Assembly: GCA_025351425.1 (NCBI GenBank)
Contig: JANXVY010000058.1
Location: 1 to 64,000 of the forward strand
Length of the DNA: 64,000 nt
Source of the DNA: Hyphomicrobium sp.
GTDB taxonomy: Bacteria; Pseudomonadota; Alphaproteobacteria; Rhizobiales; Hyphomicrobiaceae
Reading direction: 5' to 3'
A program made the translations under genes and the position numbers. Positions 45,168 to 52,445 of the stretch are shown one piece after another. The notes beneath the pieces were generated by a model. That model was not told the DNA's origin. It was given only the letters and a program-made list of their open reading frames with translations, and did no database searches. Each line of letters starts with the position of its first letter. Within the stretch, counting starts at the first letter, position 1.

Positions 45168-46124
45168 ATGTCTAAACACCTCAGAGTGGCCTGCCAGATG
45201 GATCCGATCGAACGTATCGACATCCGGGGGGACAGCACATTCGCCCTGCTGCTCGAAGCGCAACACCGCGGTCACTCCCTCTTTTATTATATGCCGTCCG
45301 ATCTGGCGCTGCTCGGCTCGACGCTGACCGCGCGCGGCTCCACCATCACAGTGAAAGACCAGGCAGGCGATCACTTTGCGCTTCATGATCCCCGCACGGT
45401 CGATCTCGCAACCTTTGATGTGGTGCTGCTGCGTCAGGATCCGCCTTTCGACATGGGCTATATTACGACGACCCATCTGCTCGAGCGCATCCACCCCAAG
45501 ACTCTCGTCGTCAACGATCCCGCGCACGTTCGCAACGCCCCGGAAAAGCTGTGGGTGCTGGAGTATGCGGACCTTATGCCGCCGACCATCGTCACCCGCC
45601 AGCTGGCCGATGTTTTGTCCTTCCGCAGCCAATACGGCGACATCATCATCAAACCTCTTTACGGCAACGGCGGCGCGAGCGTGTTTCGCATTCAAGCCGG
45701 CGACACCAACCTTTCCGCCCTTGTCGAGCTGTTCCAGACCGTGTTCCGCGAACCCTTCATGGTGCAGCAGTACCGTCCCGAGGTCCGCGCCGGCGACAAG
45801 CGGATCATCCTCGTCGACGGCGAAATTGCGGGCGCGATCAACCGCGTACCCGCCGAACACGAAGCGCGTTCGAACCTCCATGTGGGCGGCACTGCAGCCC
45901 CCGTCCAAATCACCGCGCGCGATCGGGAAATCTGTGCCCGGCTCGGACCCGAACTGAAACGCCGCGGGCTAATTTTTACCGGCATCGACGTCATCGGCCC
46001 GTATCTCACCGAAATCAACGTGACGTCGCCGACCGGAATCCGGCAGGTGAAGGCGTTCGGCGGGGCCGATATTGAGAGCCTGATTTGGGACGCGATCGAA
46101 CGTCGCCGCGCGGTTGTTCACTAA
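45168..46124 (+). CDS. gshB: glutathione synthetase
   Basis: 318 aa from ATG 45168. N-terminal [19 protein letters not shown], central ATP-grasp part with [12 protein letters not shown] (about 165) and VQQYRPEV, and the metal/substrate end [11 protein letters not shown]. It joins glycine to gamma-glutamylcysteine. The IS1595-type element starts 18 nt after its stop, so downstream co-transcription has been cut. Confidence 0.96.
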   Translation: MSKHLRVACQMDPIERIDIRGDSTFALLLEAQHRGHSLFYYMPSDLALLGSTLTARGSTITVKDQAGDHFALHDPRTVDLATFDVVLLRQDPPFDMGYITTTHLLERIHPKTLVVNDPAHVRNAPEKLWVLEYADLMPPTIVTRQLADVLSFRSQYGDIIIKPLYGNGGASVFRIQAGDTNLSALVELFQTVFREPFMVQQYRPEVRAGDKRIILVDGEIAGAINRVPAEHEARSNLHVGGTAAPVQITARDREICARLGPELKRRGLIFTGIDVIGPYLTEINVTSPTGIRQVKAFGGADIESLIWDAIERRRAVVH

Positions 46125-46134
46125 ATGTTCTTGA

Positions 46135-46166
46135 CCGTACAGGGGAATATTATACTTGCCAAACCC
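46135..46166 (+). repeat. left target duplication and inverted repeat of the 6.2-kb element
   Basis: Target duplication CCGTACAG (46135-46142), then the 24-bp terminal inverted repeat at 46143-46166, which starts GGGAATA and continues TTATACTTGCCAAACCC. It matches the right end at 22 of 24 positions. Confidence 0.93.
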
Positions 46167-46207
46167 ACCCAGTTCGTAGTAGGTTGGAATCATAGGAGAT
46201 TCCGTCC

Positions 46208-47158
46208 ATGTCGCTGCTCAATCAAAAACACCTTCAAAACGAAAAAGACGCCTACGCCTGGGTAGAGGCAAAAATCTGGCCGAACGGGGCAGTCTGCCCT
46301 CATTGCCAAGAGGAAAAGCGCGTCTCGAAGATGAAGGGTGAGGCGACCCGCTTTGGCCTCTACAAGTGCTACGCCTGCCGTAAGCAGTTCCGCGTGACCG
46401 TTGGGACCATCTTTGAGAAGTCCCACGTTCCCCTGCATATGTGGCTACAGGCGTTCTATTTGATTGCTGGCAGCAAGAAGGGCATCAGCGCCAATCAACT
46501 GCACCGTACCCTTGGCGTTACCCTCAAGACCGCTTGGTTTATGGGTCACCGCATCCGTGAGGCCATGCGCTGCGGTTCGCTCAACCCTCCCATGGGCGGC
46601 GACGGTGGCGTTGTGGAAGTGGACGAAACCATTTTCGGGCGTGCGGACACTCACCCCAAGGGCCGTGGACCCTTCCGCTACCGCATCAGCAATTCAGCCC
46701 ATAAGAACGTCATCCTGTCGCTGGTAGAGCGTGGCGGCAAGGTTCGCAGCTTCCATGTGCGCGGCAGCACCGTGGGCGAGATCGTACCGGTTGTGCAGGA
46801 GAACGTCGCCAAGGAGACCGCGCTGATGACCGATAAGGCTCAGCTTTACCGGGATCGGCTCAAGGATTTCGCAAGCCACGACCGTGTGGACCACTCGAAA
46901 AACGAGTATGTGCGCCGCGAACCCGGCAAGCCCACCATCACTACCAACACCGTTGAAGGCTACTTCGGCGTGTTCAAGCGCGGGATGCGTGGCACCTACC
47001 AGCACTGCAAGGAAAAGCACCTGCACCGCTACCTTGCGGAGTTCGATTTCCGCTACAATCACCGCGTTAAACTTGGCGTTTCAGACGAACAGCGCGCGGC
47101 TGAAATGGTGAAGGGCACCGTTGGCAAGCGCCTGACTTATCGAACGACTGGTGGCTGA
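46208..47158 (+). CDS. IS1595 family (ISXO2-like) transposase
   Basis: 316 aa, AGGAG upstream. N-terminal zinc ribbon with CPHC and CYAC pairs (about 30-60), HTH-like GISANQLHRTLGVTLKTAWF, and the DDE-type core: Asp in VVEVDETIFGR (about 140), Asp in LMTDKAQLYRD (about 205), and the N-E-K/H cluster in NTVEGYFGVFKRGMRGTYQHC (about 245-265). Full length with no breaks, so it may still be active. Confidence 0.95.
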   Translation: MSLLNQKHLQNEKDAYAWVEAKIWPNGAVCPHCQEEKRVSKMKGEATRFGLYKCYACRKQFRVTVGTIFEKSHVPLHMWLQAFYLIAGSKKGISANQLHRTLGVTLKTAWFMGHRIREAMRCGSLNPPMGGDGGVVEVDETIFGRADTHPKGRGPFRYRISNSAHKNVILSLVERGGKVRSFHVRGSTVGEIVPVVQENVAKETALMTDKAQLYRDRLKDFASHDRVDHSKNEYVRREPGKPTITTNTVEGYFGVFKRGMRGTYQHCKEKHLHRYLAEFDFRYNHRVKLGVSDEQRAAEMVKGTVGKRLTYRTTGG

Positions 47159-47386
47159 TACCCCAAGCAAAAAGCACAAGTCCTAGCTAGCCAGCCCTTT
47201 AATCAACACCTGCTGGCTCGCGGGTCCTTGACCGACCACAAGACTCGCCATCAAATGAACAATAAAACTACGCAAAATCATTGGGTTAAGAAGATGCCCT
47301 TCCGGAGTTGACTACGGCATCCATATATGCGAATCATGATTCGTGGTGCCGCCTATTCGAATTGCAGATAGGAGTCAAGGGCGCTG
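47159..47386. promoter_or_regulatory. control region of the three-gene cassette, with 14-bp palindrome
   Basis: 228 nt between the transposase and the cassette, no gene seen. A perfect palindrome CGAATCATGATTCG lies at 47330-47343, 43 nt before the first cassette start, with TTGACT at 47308-47313 just upstream. The position suits an operator bound by a cassette product or host regulator. AAGGG precedes the ATG at 47387. Confidence 0.5.
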
Positions 47387-47719
47387 ATGCACAAAGTTAC
47401 AATAGGTGCCATCTTGAAGAAGATTGACACGCGACGGATTGCTCAGCTTGTCGCCGACACGCTGAGCAAGCGGTTTGCGGACATTCAGATCGTAAAGGTT
47501 GATGTTGAGCCCGACTTCGATCGGGACGGCGACGACATCCTACGCATTCGCGTTGTCTTCAATGGTTCTTTGAAGGACTCTGACGCTAGCCTCGTAATGG
47601 GAGCAACGAGGGCCATTAGACCTAAAATCGAGAATGAGATTGAAAACGATTTATTCCCTCTTCTCTCGTTTGTTTCGCAGGTCGATTATAATCGCGGGCC
47701 GAAGTGTGAAACCCACTGA
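47387..47719 (+). CDS. cassette gene 1: small conserved-looking protein of unknown function
   Basis: 110 aa, no TM or signal. Pattern: an amphipathic N-terminal helix (IDTRRIAQLVADTLSKRF), a beta-type segment with acidic run PDFDRDGDDILRIRVVFNG, then FPLLSFVSQVD near the end. I recall short proteins with DGDEILRIRVVF-like and FPLLSF motifs directly before HEPN-like genes, so this looks like a standing partner, but I cannot name a domain. It overlaps gene 2 by 14 nt. Confidence 0.65.
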   Translation: MHKVTIGAILKKIDTRRIAQLVADTLSKRFADIQIVKVDVEPDFDRDGDDILRIRVVFNGSLKDSDASLVMGATRAIRPKIENEIENDLFPLLSFVSQVDYNRGPKCETH

Positions 47720-48164
47720 TTTCTTGGTCACAGCAGAAGATCTGCTAAGCGGAACATCTAAGCCGCGCCAAACAAATCTAAGAAGGGCGTGTAGTTCAAC
47801 CTACTACGCCCTTTTTCATACGCTCTGCGACTGCTGCGCAGGCACCTTGGTTGGGGTAAAGACCAAAAGAGCTTGGGCTGAGGCTTACAGGTTTCTAGAT
47901 CACGGCCCAACCAAAAATAAATGCAATGATCAAAAGGTTATGAAGTTATTTCCACCGGAAATTCAAGACTTTGCTAATATGTTCAGTGCTATGCAAATAA
48001 AGAGGCATGACGCAGATTATGATCCAACGGCATTTTTTTATAAATCTGAAGTCGAGGCCGATATAACTGCTGCAAAGGGTGCGATAATCGCTTTTAAAAA
48101 TGCAAACCTAAGTGACCGTAGAGCATTTGCTGCTCACATTGCATTGTCGAAAAAGAGCAGGTAA
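47706..48164 (+). CDS. cassette gene 2: HEPN-like protein
   Basis: 152 aa from GTG 47706, which overlaps gene 1 (stop 47719). Two segments match the HEPN/UPF0332 helical fold: NLRRACSSTYYALFHTLC (about 24-41) and RHDADYDPTAFF (about 105-116). Many HEPN proteins are RNases or toxins partnered with nucleotidyltransferases. The classic RxxxxxH motif is not clear, so catalysis is uncertain. Strongly A+T-rich codons. A nucleotidyltransferase gene lies opposite in the same transposon. Confidence 0.65.
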   Translation: MKPTDFLVTAEDLLSGTSKPRQTNLRRACSSTYYALFHTLCDCCAGTLVGVKTKRAWAEAYRFLDHGPTKNKCNDQKVMKLFPPEIQDFANMFSAMQIKRHDADYDPTAFFYKSEVEADITAAKGAIIAFKNANLSDRRAFAAHIALSKKSR

Positions 48165-48170
48165 CTATCC

Positions 48171-48344
48171 ATGCCCAAGCGCAAGAAGCCAGAAGAGAAG
48201 CCCGAAGAGCAGTTTGAGCGGTTTCTAGAAACCGCTCGCGATCTTGATGTTGACCAAGAAATCGCTGATAGGGCTTTTCAGAAAATTGTCCGCCAGCCAA
48301 ATCCTCAAGGCGCATCCGATCCTTCCAAGGCCAGAAGAAAGTAG
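48171..48344 (+). CDS. cassette gene 3: small charged protein
   Basis: 57 aa, 6 nt after gene 2. Starts MPKRKKPEEKPEEQFERFLE, then an acidic helix (TARDLDVDQEIADRAFQKIV) and a basic tail (PSKARRK). It is predicted helical and highly charged, as many antitoxins are; a similar short third gene follows HEPN-like genes elsewhere as far as I recall. Its last 40 nt overlap the end of the opposing 311-aa gene. Confidence 0.55.
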   Translation: MPKRKKPEEKPEEQFERFLETARDLDVDQEIADRAFQKIVRQPNPQGASDPSKARRK

Positions 48345-49240
48345 GTGGTCTTTATGGTGTCGGATGCGTAGCTTATGATCGTCCTCTCTTGCATCCTTGC
48401 GACGTAGTCGGCTGGAATTTTGTACTGTTTCCGCACGAAATTGTCGTGTAAACGACCATTGTAAACATCTCCTTCTCTGGTGGCCACAGAGAAGCGATCC
48501 GATAAGTCGTGATAACCAACCAAAGTGCCTGCAACCTCTATTTCATTTACGGTCTCCTCGCTGGTCTGATTGATAAGCGATGAAATTCGCAAAAATCGTG
48601 CGCGCTCGATAAAACTCCCTACTCTAACGTCTTTCGAGTCGCGCCATTGGACGTCTAGAGAGTACTCAGCCTCCCAGTTCTGGGATGCCCAGTCGCTTGC
48701 TCTCTTGATTACATTCATGCCCATTTCCTGGGCTATCTCTTTGACTTCGCCTTGTGAATTCACCTCAGTGATGCGCTGAAGGGCGCGCACAACCTTATCT
48801 AGGTCACCCTCTCCAAACAGGTTTCGATTGGCTGGGATGGATAACAGCACGCCCATGGATCCGGGATAAGTATAAGCTAGGTTCAATAAAGTCTTTTCAC
48901 GCAACCCTTTGGCATATTTGGCAGCAGCACGCACTGCGCCAGACTTTGCAAAGTCATAAACAGCAGTAAACAGATTTTGATAGTTTGCGATGCTTTGCGC
49001 TAAATGAAGGGCTGGATATTCGTTGGATGAGCCACGAATAACTCTATAACGACACAGGTCAATTTGTGCGGTCTCGGCCTTTTCGAGGAGAACGACTTCC
49101 GCACGCTCTGCTCGCCGCTTTGCCGACAGCAAAGTTAGACGAAGACCCTTGTCCGTTGGGGTTTGCGCGAGCGCGCGCTCAATCGCGAACACTTTGGCGC
49201 GCATTTGCGATGAATGCTCAAGTGCGGATGCGAAGTCCAA
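48305..49240 (-). CDS. unknown 311-aa protein, partner of the nucleotidyltransferase
   Basis: 311 aa from a TTG start with GGAG 7 nt upstream. Mostly helical: an N-terminal coiled-coil-like region (about 5-60, ALEHSSQMRAKVFAIERAL and KRRAERAEVVLLEKAET), a central region with GSMGVLLSIPANRNLFGEG, then a C-terminal beta-rich part (about 215-300) including VNEIEVAGTLVGYHDLSDRFSV. No TM or signal. It overlaps the nucleotidyltransferase gene by 23 nt and so belongs to the same operon. I recognise no family. Confidence 0.75.
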   Translation of the reverse strand: MDFASALEHSSQMRAKVFAIERALAQTPTDKGLRLTLLSAKRRAERAEVVLLEKAETAQIDLCRYRVIRGSSNEYPALHLAQSIANYQNLFTAVYDFAKSGAVRAAAKYAKGLREKTLLNLAYTYPGSMGVLLSIPANRNLFGEGDLDKVVRALQRITEVNSQGEVKEIAQEMGMNVIKRASDWASQNWEAEYSLDVQWRDSKDVRVGSFIERARFLRISSLINQTSEETVNEIEVAGTLVGYHDLSDRFSVATREGDVYNGRLHDNFVRKQYKIPADYVARMQERTIISYASDTIKTTYFLLALEGSDAP

Positions 49241-49650
49241 GCTCTGTCTCCATCACAGGCACCACCACTATCCCTTTTAACCAGTCGTCATATGCTCCCT
49301 TGCCGAACTGACCGCCCCAACTCTTTAGGTTTATTGAGTATCCATCGTCTGCATCGGTCTGATAAATTGGATGACCAATCCAATATCCAGTAAAAACAAA
49401 CGTATCGAGACCTTGCATGTAGGCACAATCATCGCGACCAACAACATCAAGAAAAGCTTCTTGCTCCTCTGACATGCATTGTAGCGCATCATCCATGACT
49501 TTAACAGCAATATCAATATCATAAGGGTCGTCTGCCTCCGTCAAGAAGCTGCCGTCGATCCAGAGATCGCACGGTATCCCGACCCTTTTTAGTTCAGCAA
49601 CAAATTGTTCAAGCTTCGTGAAGAGGCTTTGCCTAACTTCTTCGGTTGCC
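49218..49650 (-). pseudogene. nucleotidyltransferase-like gene (DUF6932-like), 3' part, split by IS21
   Basis: Codes for the C-terminal 144 residues. It contains a pol-beta-type nucleotidyltransferase signature: IDGSF, then PYDIDIAVKV, that is GS followed by DxD. With the 5' part at 52185-52279 and one copy of the 7-bp duplication, the frame is exact (528 nt, 175 aa) and begins MRRRLVEFTPLLGPGFHTM, similar in layout to DUF6932 proteins. The catalytic part is intact, but a native start is gone; a TTG at 49667 inside IS21 could start a shortened product. Partner genes suggest a HEPN/nucleotidyltransferase-type system. Confidence 0.8.
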
Positions 49651-49770
49651 TGTGAACCGGCGTGCAATTATGACCCCTATTGGGGGTGAATCGGCGTCGA
49701 ATTTTGACCCCTCTCCCGAGTGGTGAAACTGGCCGCTTGTGCGTGAGTCGCGCGAGAGGCTGAGCGGGGG

Positions 49771-51327
49771 ATGTTGACAGTGGATACGATCGGGAAGGTA
49801 CGGCGAGCGCATTTCGTTCAGGGCAAAAAGATCAAAGCGATCGCGCGGGAAATGAACCTCGCGCGGAATACGGTGCGCGACATCGTTCGTGCGGAGGCGA
49901 AGACCGAGCACCGCTACGTGCGCCAGGAGCAGCCGCTGCCGCAGTTGGGCGATCACGTGGCGGCATTGGAGGCGATGCTGGTGGCGAACACCACAGCGTC
50001 GCGGCGCGAGCGTCTGACCTTTCAGCGCATGTTCGAGGAGCTGCGGCTCGGCGGTTATACGGGTGGCTATGATGCTATCAGGCGCTACGGGCGGGCGTGG
50101 GCGTTACGCGAGGGCGAGCGGACGGCGGCGGCGTTCGTGCCGCTCAGCTTTGCGGCCGGCGAAGCCTACCAGTTCGATTGGAGCCACGAGATTATCGTGC
50201 TCGACGGCGTGACGACGACGGTGAAGGTGGCGCAGGTCCGGCTCTGCCACAGCCGCATGATCTTTGCCCGCGCCTATATGCGCGAAGCCCAAGAGATGGT
50301 CTTTGACGCGCACGAGAAGGCGTTTGTGTTCTTCAAGGGCGTGCCGACACGCGGCATCTACGACAACATGAAAACCGCCGTCGAGTCGGTGTTTGTCGGC
50401 AAGGAGCGCGCATTCAACCGGCGCTTTGAGCAACTGATGAGCCATCATCTCGTCGAGCCGACGGCGTGCAGCCCGGCGGCTGGATGGGAAAAGGGTCAAG
50501 TCGAAAACCAGGTCGGCGTGGTGCGCGAGCGGTTTTTCTCGCCGCGCGTGGCATTCAAGACATTGGACGATCTCAACGGCTGGCTCGCCGACAAGTGCAT
50601 CACCTACGCCAAGGCGCAGCCGCATCCCGAACAGAAAGACAAAACGGTCTTCGAGCTGTTCGAGGCTGAGCGCCCCAAGCTGATGACCTATCGCGGTGCC
50701 TTCGACGGCTTCCACGCGACGACGGCGTCGGTATCGAAAACCTGTCTCGTGCGGTTCGACCGCAACAAATACTCGGTCGCGTCGAAGGCTGTGGGGCGCC
50801 TGGTCGATATCTACGCTTATGCCGAGCGCATCGTGATCAAGCAGGACGGCGTCATCGTCGGCGAACATGCGCGCAAGTTTGGTCGCGATCAGACCGCCTA
50901 TGATCCCTGGCATTATGTGCCTGTGCTGGCCAGGAAGCCCGGTGCATTGCGCAATGGGGCGCCATTCAAGGACTGGCTGCTGCCGGGGTCGATCGAGAAG
51001 ATCCGCCGCAGGCTCGCGGGCAGCAACGACGGCGACCGGCAGATGGTGAAGATCCTGACGGCCGTGCTCACCGATGGCTTGGCGGCGGTGGACGCGGCGT
51101 GCGCGGAATCTCTCGGCGCCGGCATTGCCAGCGCCGACGTGATCCTGAACGCTCTGTCGCGTCAGAAACCAACCGTGCTTGCAGCATCGATCCAGACGCC
51201 GGAACGATTGACGCTCGCCATCCCGCCGGTTGCTGATTGCGGGCGCTACGACACTTTGCGTGGCGCTGGCGACACCGCTTCGCGGAGCCGGCCGCCAGCG
51301 CTGGAGGTCACTCATGGAGCGGTCTGA
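49771..51327 (+). CDS. istA: IS21 family transposase IstA
   Basis: 518 aa. N-terminal HTH ([20 protein letters not shown], about 18-37), rve-type DDE core with Asp in YQFDWSHE, Asp in GIYDNMKTA and Glu in [16 protein letters not shown], and a C-terminal beta domain (about 320-400). Full length, no break. Overlaps istB by 14 nt. Confidence 0.95.
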   Translation: MLTVDTIGKVRRAHFVQGKKIKAIAREMNLARNTVRDIVRAEAKTEHRYVRQEQPLPQLGDHVAALEAMLVANTTASRRERLTFQRMFEELRLGGYTGGYDAIRRYGRAWALREGERTAAAFVPLSFAAGEAYQFDWSHEIIVLDGVTTTVKVAQVRLCHSRMIFARAYMREAQEMVFDAHEKAFVFFKGVPTRGIYDNMKTAVESVFVGKERAFNRRFEQLMSHHLVEPTACSPAAGWEKGQVENQVGVVRERFFSPRVAFKTLDDLNGWLADKCITYAKAQPHPEQKDKTVFELFEAERPKLMTYRGAFDGFHATTASVSKTCLVRFDRNKYSVASKAVGRLVDIYAYAERIVIKQDGVIVGEHARKFGRDQTAYDPWHYVPVLARKPGALRNGAPFKDWLLPGSIEKIRRRLAGSNDGDRQMVKILTAVLTDGLAAVDAACAESLGAGIASADVILNALSRQKPTVLAASIQTPERLTLAIPPVADCGRYDTLRGAGDTASRSRPPALEVTHGAV

Positions 51328-52042
51328 AATGCTGGAGATGATGGCAACGCTGCAACTTGTTGGCATGCGGGCCGCCTACGATGAGATCGTATCGGTCGGC
51401 ATTAAGCGCCAGCACGGCGTGGAGAAGATCATCGGCGCGCTGCTGGCCGCCGAGATTGCCGCCAAGAACGCGCGCTCGATCAACTATCAGATGACGATCG
51501 CCAAGCTGCCGCTGGCCAAGGAGCTGGCGGGTCTGTCGTTCGACGGCACGCCGATCAACGGCGCGCTGATCGAGCAACTGAGCAGCGGCGCCTTCCTCGC
51601 CGATCAGCGCAACGTCGTGTTGGTCGGTGGAACCGGCACGGGGAAAACGCATCTGGCCATTGGCATCACGCGCAGCATTATCCGCCTGGGCAAGAAGGCG
51701 CGCTTCTTCAACGTCGTCGATCTGGTCAACAGGCTCGAAGGCGAAGTTAAGCAAGGCCGCCAGGGCCGCATCGCCGACCGCCTGAGCCGCGTCGACCTGC
51801 TGATTCTCGATGAACTCGGCTACCTGCCGTTCGCCCAATCGGGCGGCCAGCTGCTGTTCCATCTGATCAGCAAACTCTACGAGCGAACCTCGATCATCGT
51901 CACGACCAACCTCGCCTTCGCCGAATGGCCGACGGTGTTCGCCGATCCCAAAATGACAACGGCGTTGCTCGACCGCCTGACGCACCACTGCGACATCGTC
52001 GAGACCGGCAACGACAGCTGGCGCTTCAAGAACAGGGCTTGA
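51314..52042 (+). CDS. istB: IS21 helper ATPase IstB
   Basis: 242 aa from ATG 51314 inside the end of istA. DnaC-like AAA+ ATPase: Walker [12 protein letters not shown] (about 105), Walker [13 protein letters not shown], sensor [10 protein letters not shown]. It selects the target and activates IstA. Confidence 0.95.
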   Translation: MERSEMLEMMATLQLVGMRAAYDEIVSVGIKRQHGVEKIIGALLAAEIAAKNARSINYQMTIAKLPLAKELAGLSFDGTPINGALIEQLSSGAFLADQRNVVLVGGTGTGKTHLAIGITRSIIRLGKKARFFNVVDLVNRLEGEVKQGRQGRIADRLSRVDLLILDELGYLPFAQSGGQLLFHLISKLYERTSIIVTTNLAFAEWPTVFADPKMTTALLDRLTHHCDIVETGNDSWRFKNRA

Positions 52043-52184
52043 AAAGGCGCCCGCCCGCCTTGCCTGGAGCTGTGGAGCGTAGCGGAACAGCGGAAGGCAA
52101 GGCGGGCGGAAGAAACATCAAAAGCCGGGGTCAATATTGCACGCCGATCAGGGGTCAAAGTTCGGCGCCGATTGACAGGTTGCC

Positions 52185-52279
52185 CGCCCTTTGACGGCCA
52201 ATGCGTGCAGGTCAGAAAGGGTCATTGTGTGAAACCCGGGACCAAGCAGGGGCGTGAACTCCACCAAGCGCCGACGCAT
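52185..52279 (-). pseudogene. nucleotidyltransferase-like gene, 5' part
   Basis: Begins at ATG 52279 (GGGGGTG upstream on the minus strand) and codes MRRRLVEFTPLLGPGFHTM then TLSDLHALAVKGR, after which IS21 interrupts. It continues in frame at 49650. The upstream 70 nt to the transposon end would hold the operon promoter. Confidence 0.75.
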
Positions 52280-52350
52280 ACCAAAACACCCCCAAGCCTT
52301 GACCAGACCGACTGGCCAAATAAGCTTGAGCAGAGTACCGTTTTTTCTTG

Positions 52351-52382
52351 GGGTTTGGCAAGTATAACATGCCCCCGTACAG
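52351..52382 (-). repeat. right inverted repeat and target duplication of the 6.2-kb element
   Basis: Inverted repeat at 52351-52374, then target duplication CCGTACAG (52375-52382). In reverse it reads GGGCATG then TTATACTTGCCAAACCC. Confidence 0.93.
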
Positions 52383-52445
52383 CCTAGTTTGGTTACTTTG
52401 ACCCCACTGTAGAGCGTTAGGCAGGCAGCAGAGAAAGTCTTCCCG

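Larger units (their letters stand above)
49651..52177 (+). mobile_element. IS21 family insertion sequence
   Basis: 2527 bp. Ends TGTGAACCGGCG and, on the right in reverse, TGTCAATCGGCG, both followed by TGACCCCT-containing inner repeats, as in IS21 elements. Target duplication GGTTGCC (7 bp) at 49644-49650 and 52178-52184. It carries istA and istB intact and lies inside the nucleotidyltransferase gene of the larger transposon. Confidence 0.93.
46143..52374 (+). mobile_element. IS1595-type transposon with passenger genes
   Basis: 6232 bp between 24-bp inverted repeats and an 8-bp target duplication (CCGTACAG at 46135-46142 and 52375-52382). Eight base pairs is the IS1595 family target length, and this family is known to include members with passenger genes. 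Contents in order: transposase, three plus-strand small genes (47387-48344), two minus-strand genes (48305 to 52279), the second of them split by an IS21 element (49651-52177). The passengers are visibly more A+T-rich than the chromosome around. Intact ends and duplication point to a fairly recent single insertion between gshB and comM. Confidence 0.92.

Noticed and set aside
50104-51366. 420-aa open frame opposite istA
   Set aside because: Antisense shadow; istA has full transposase motifs.
46208-52042. Composite transposon made by two IS elements
   Set aside because: The IS1595-type ends and the IS21 ends are unrelated, and each has its own target duplication; IS21 is nested, not a flank.
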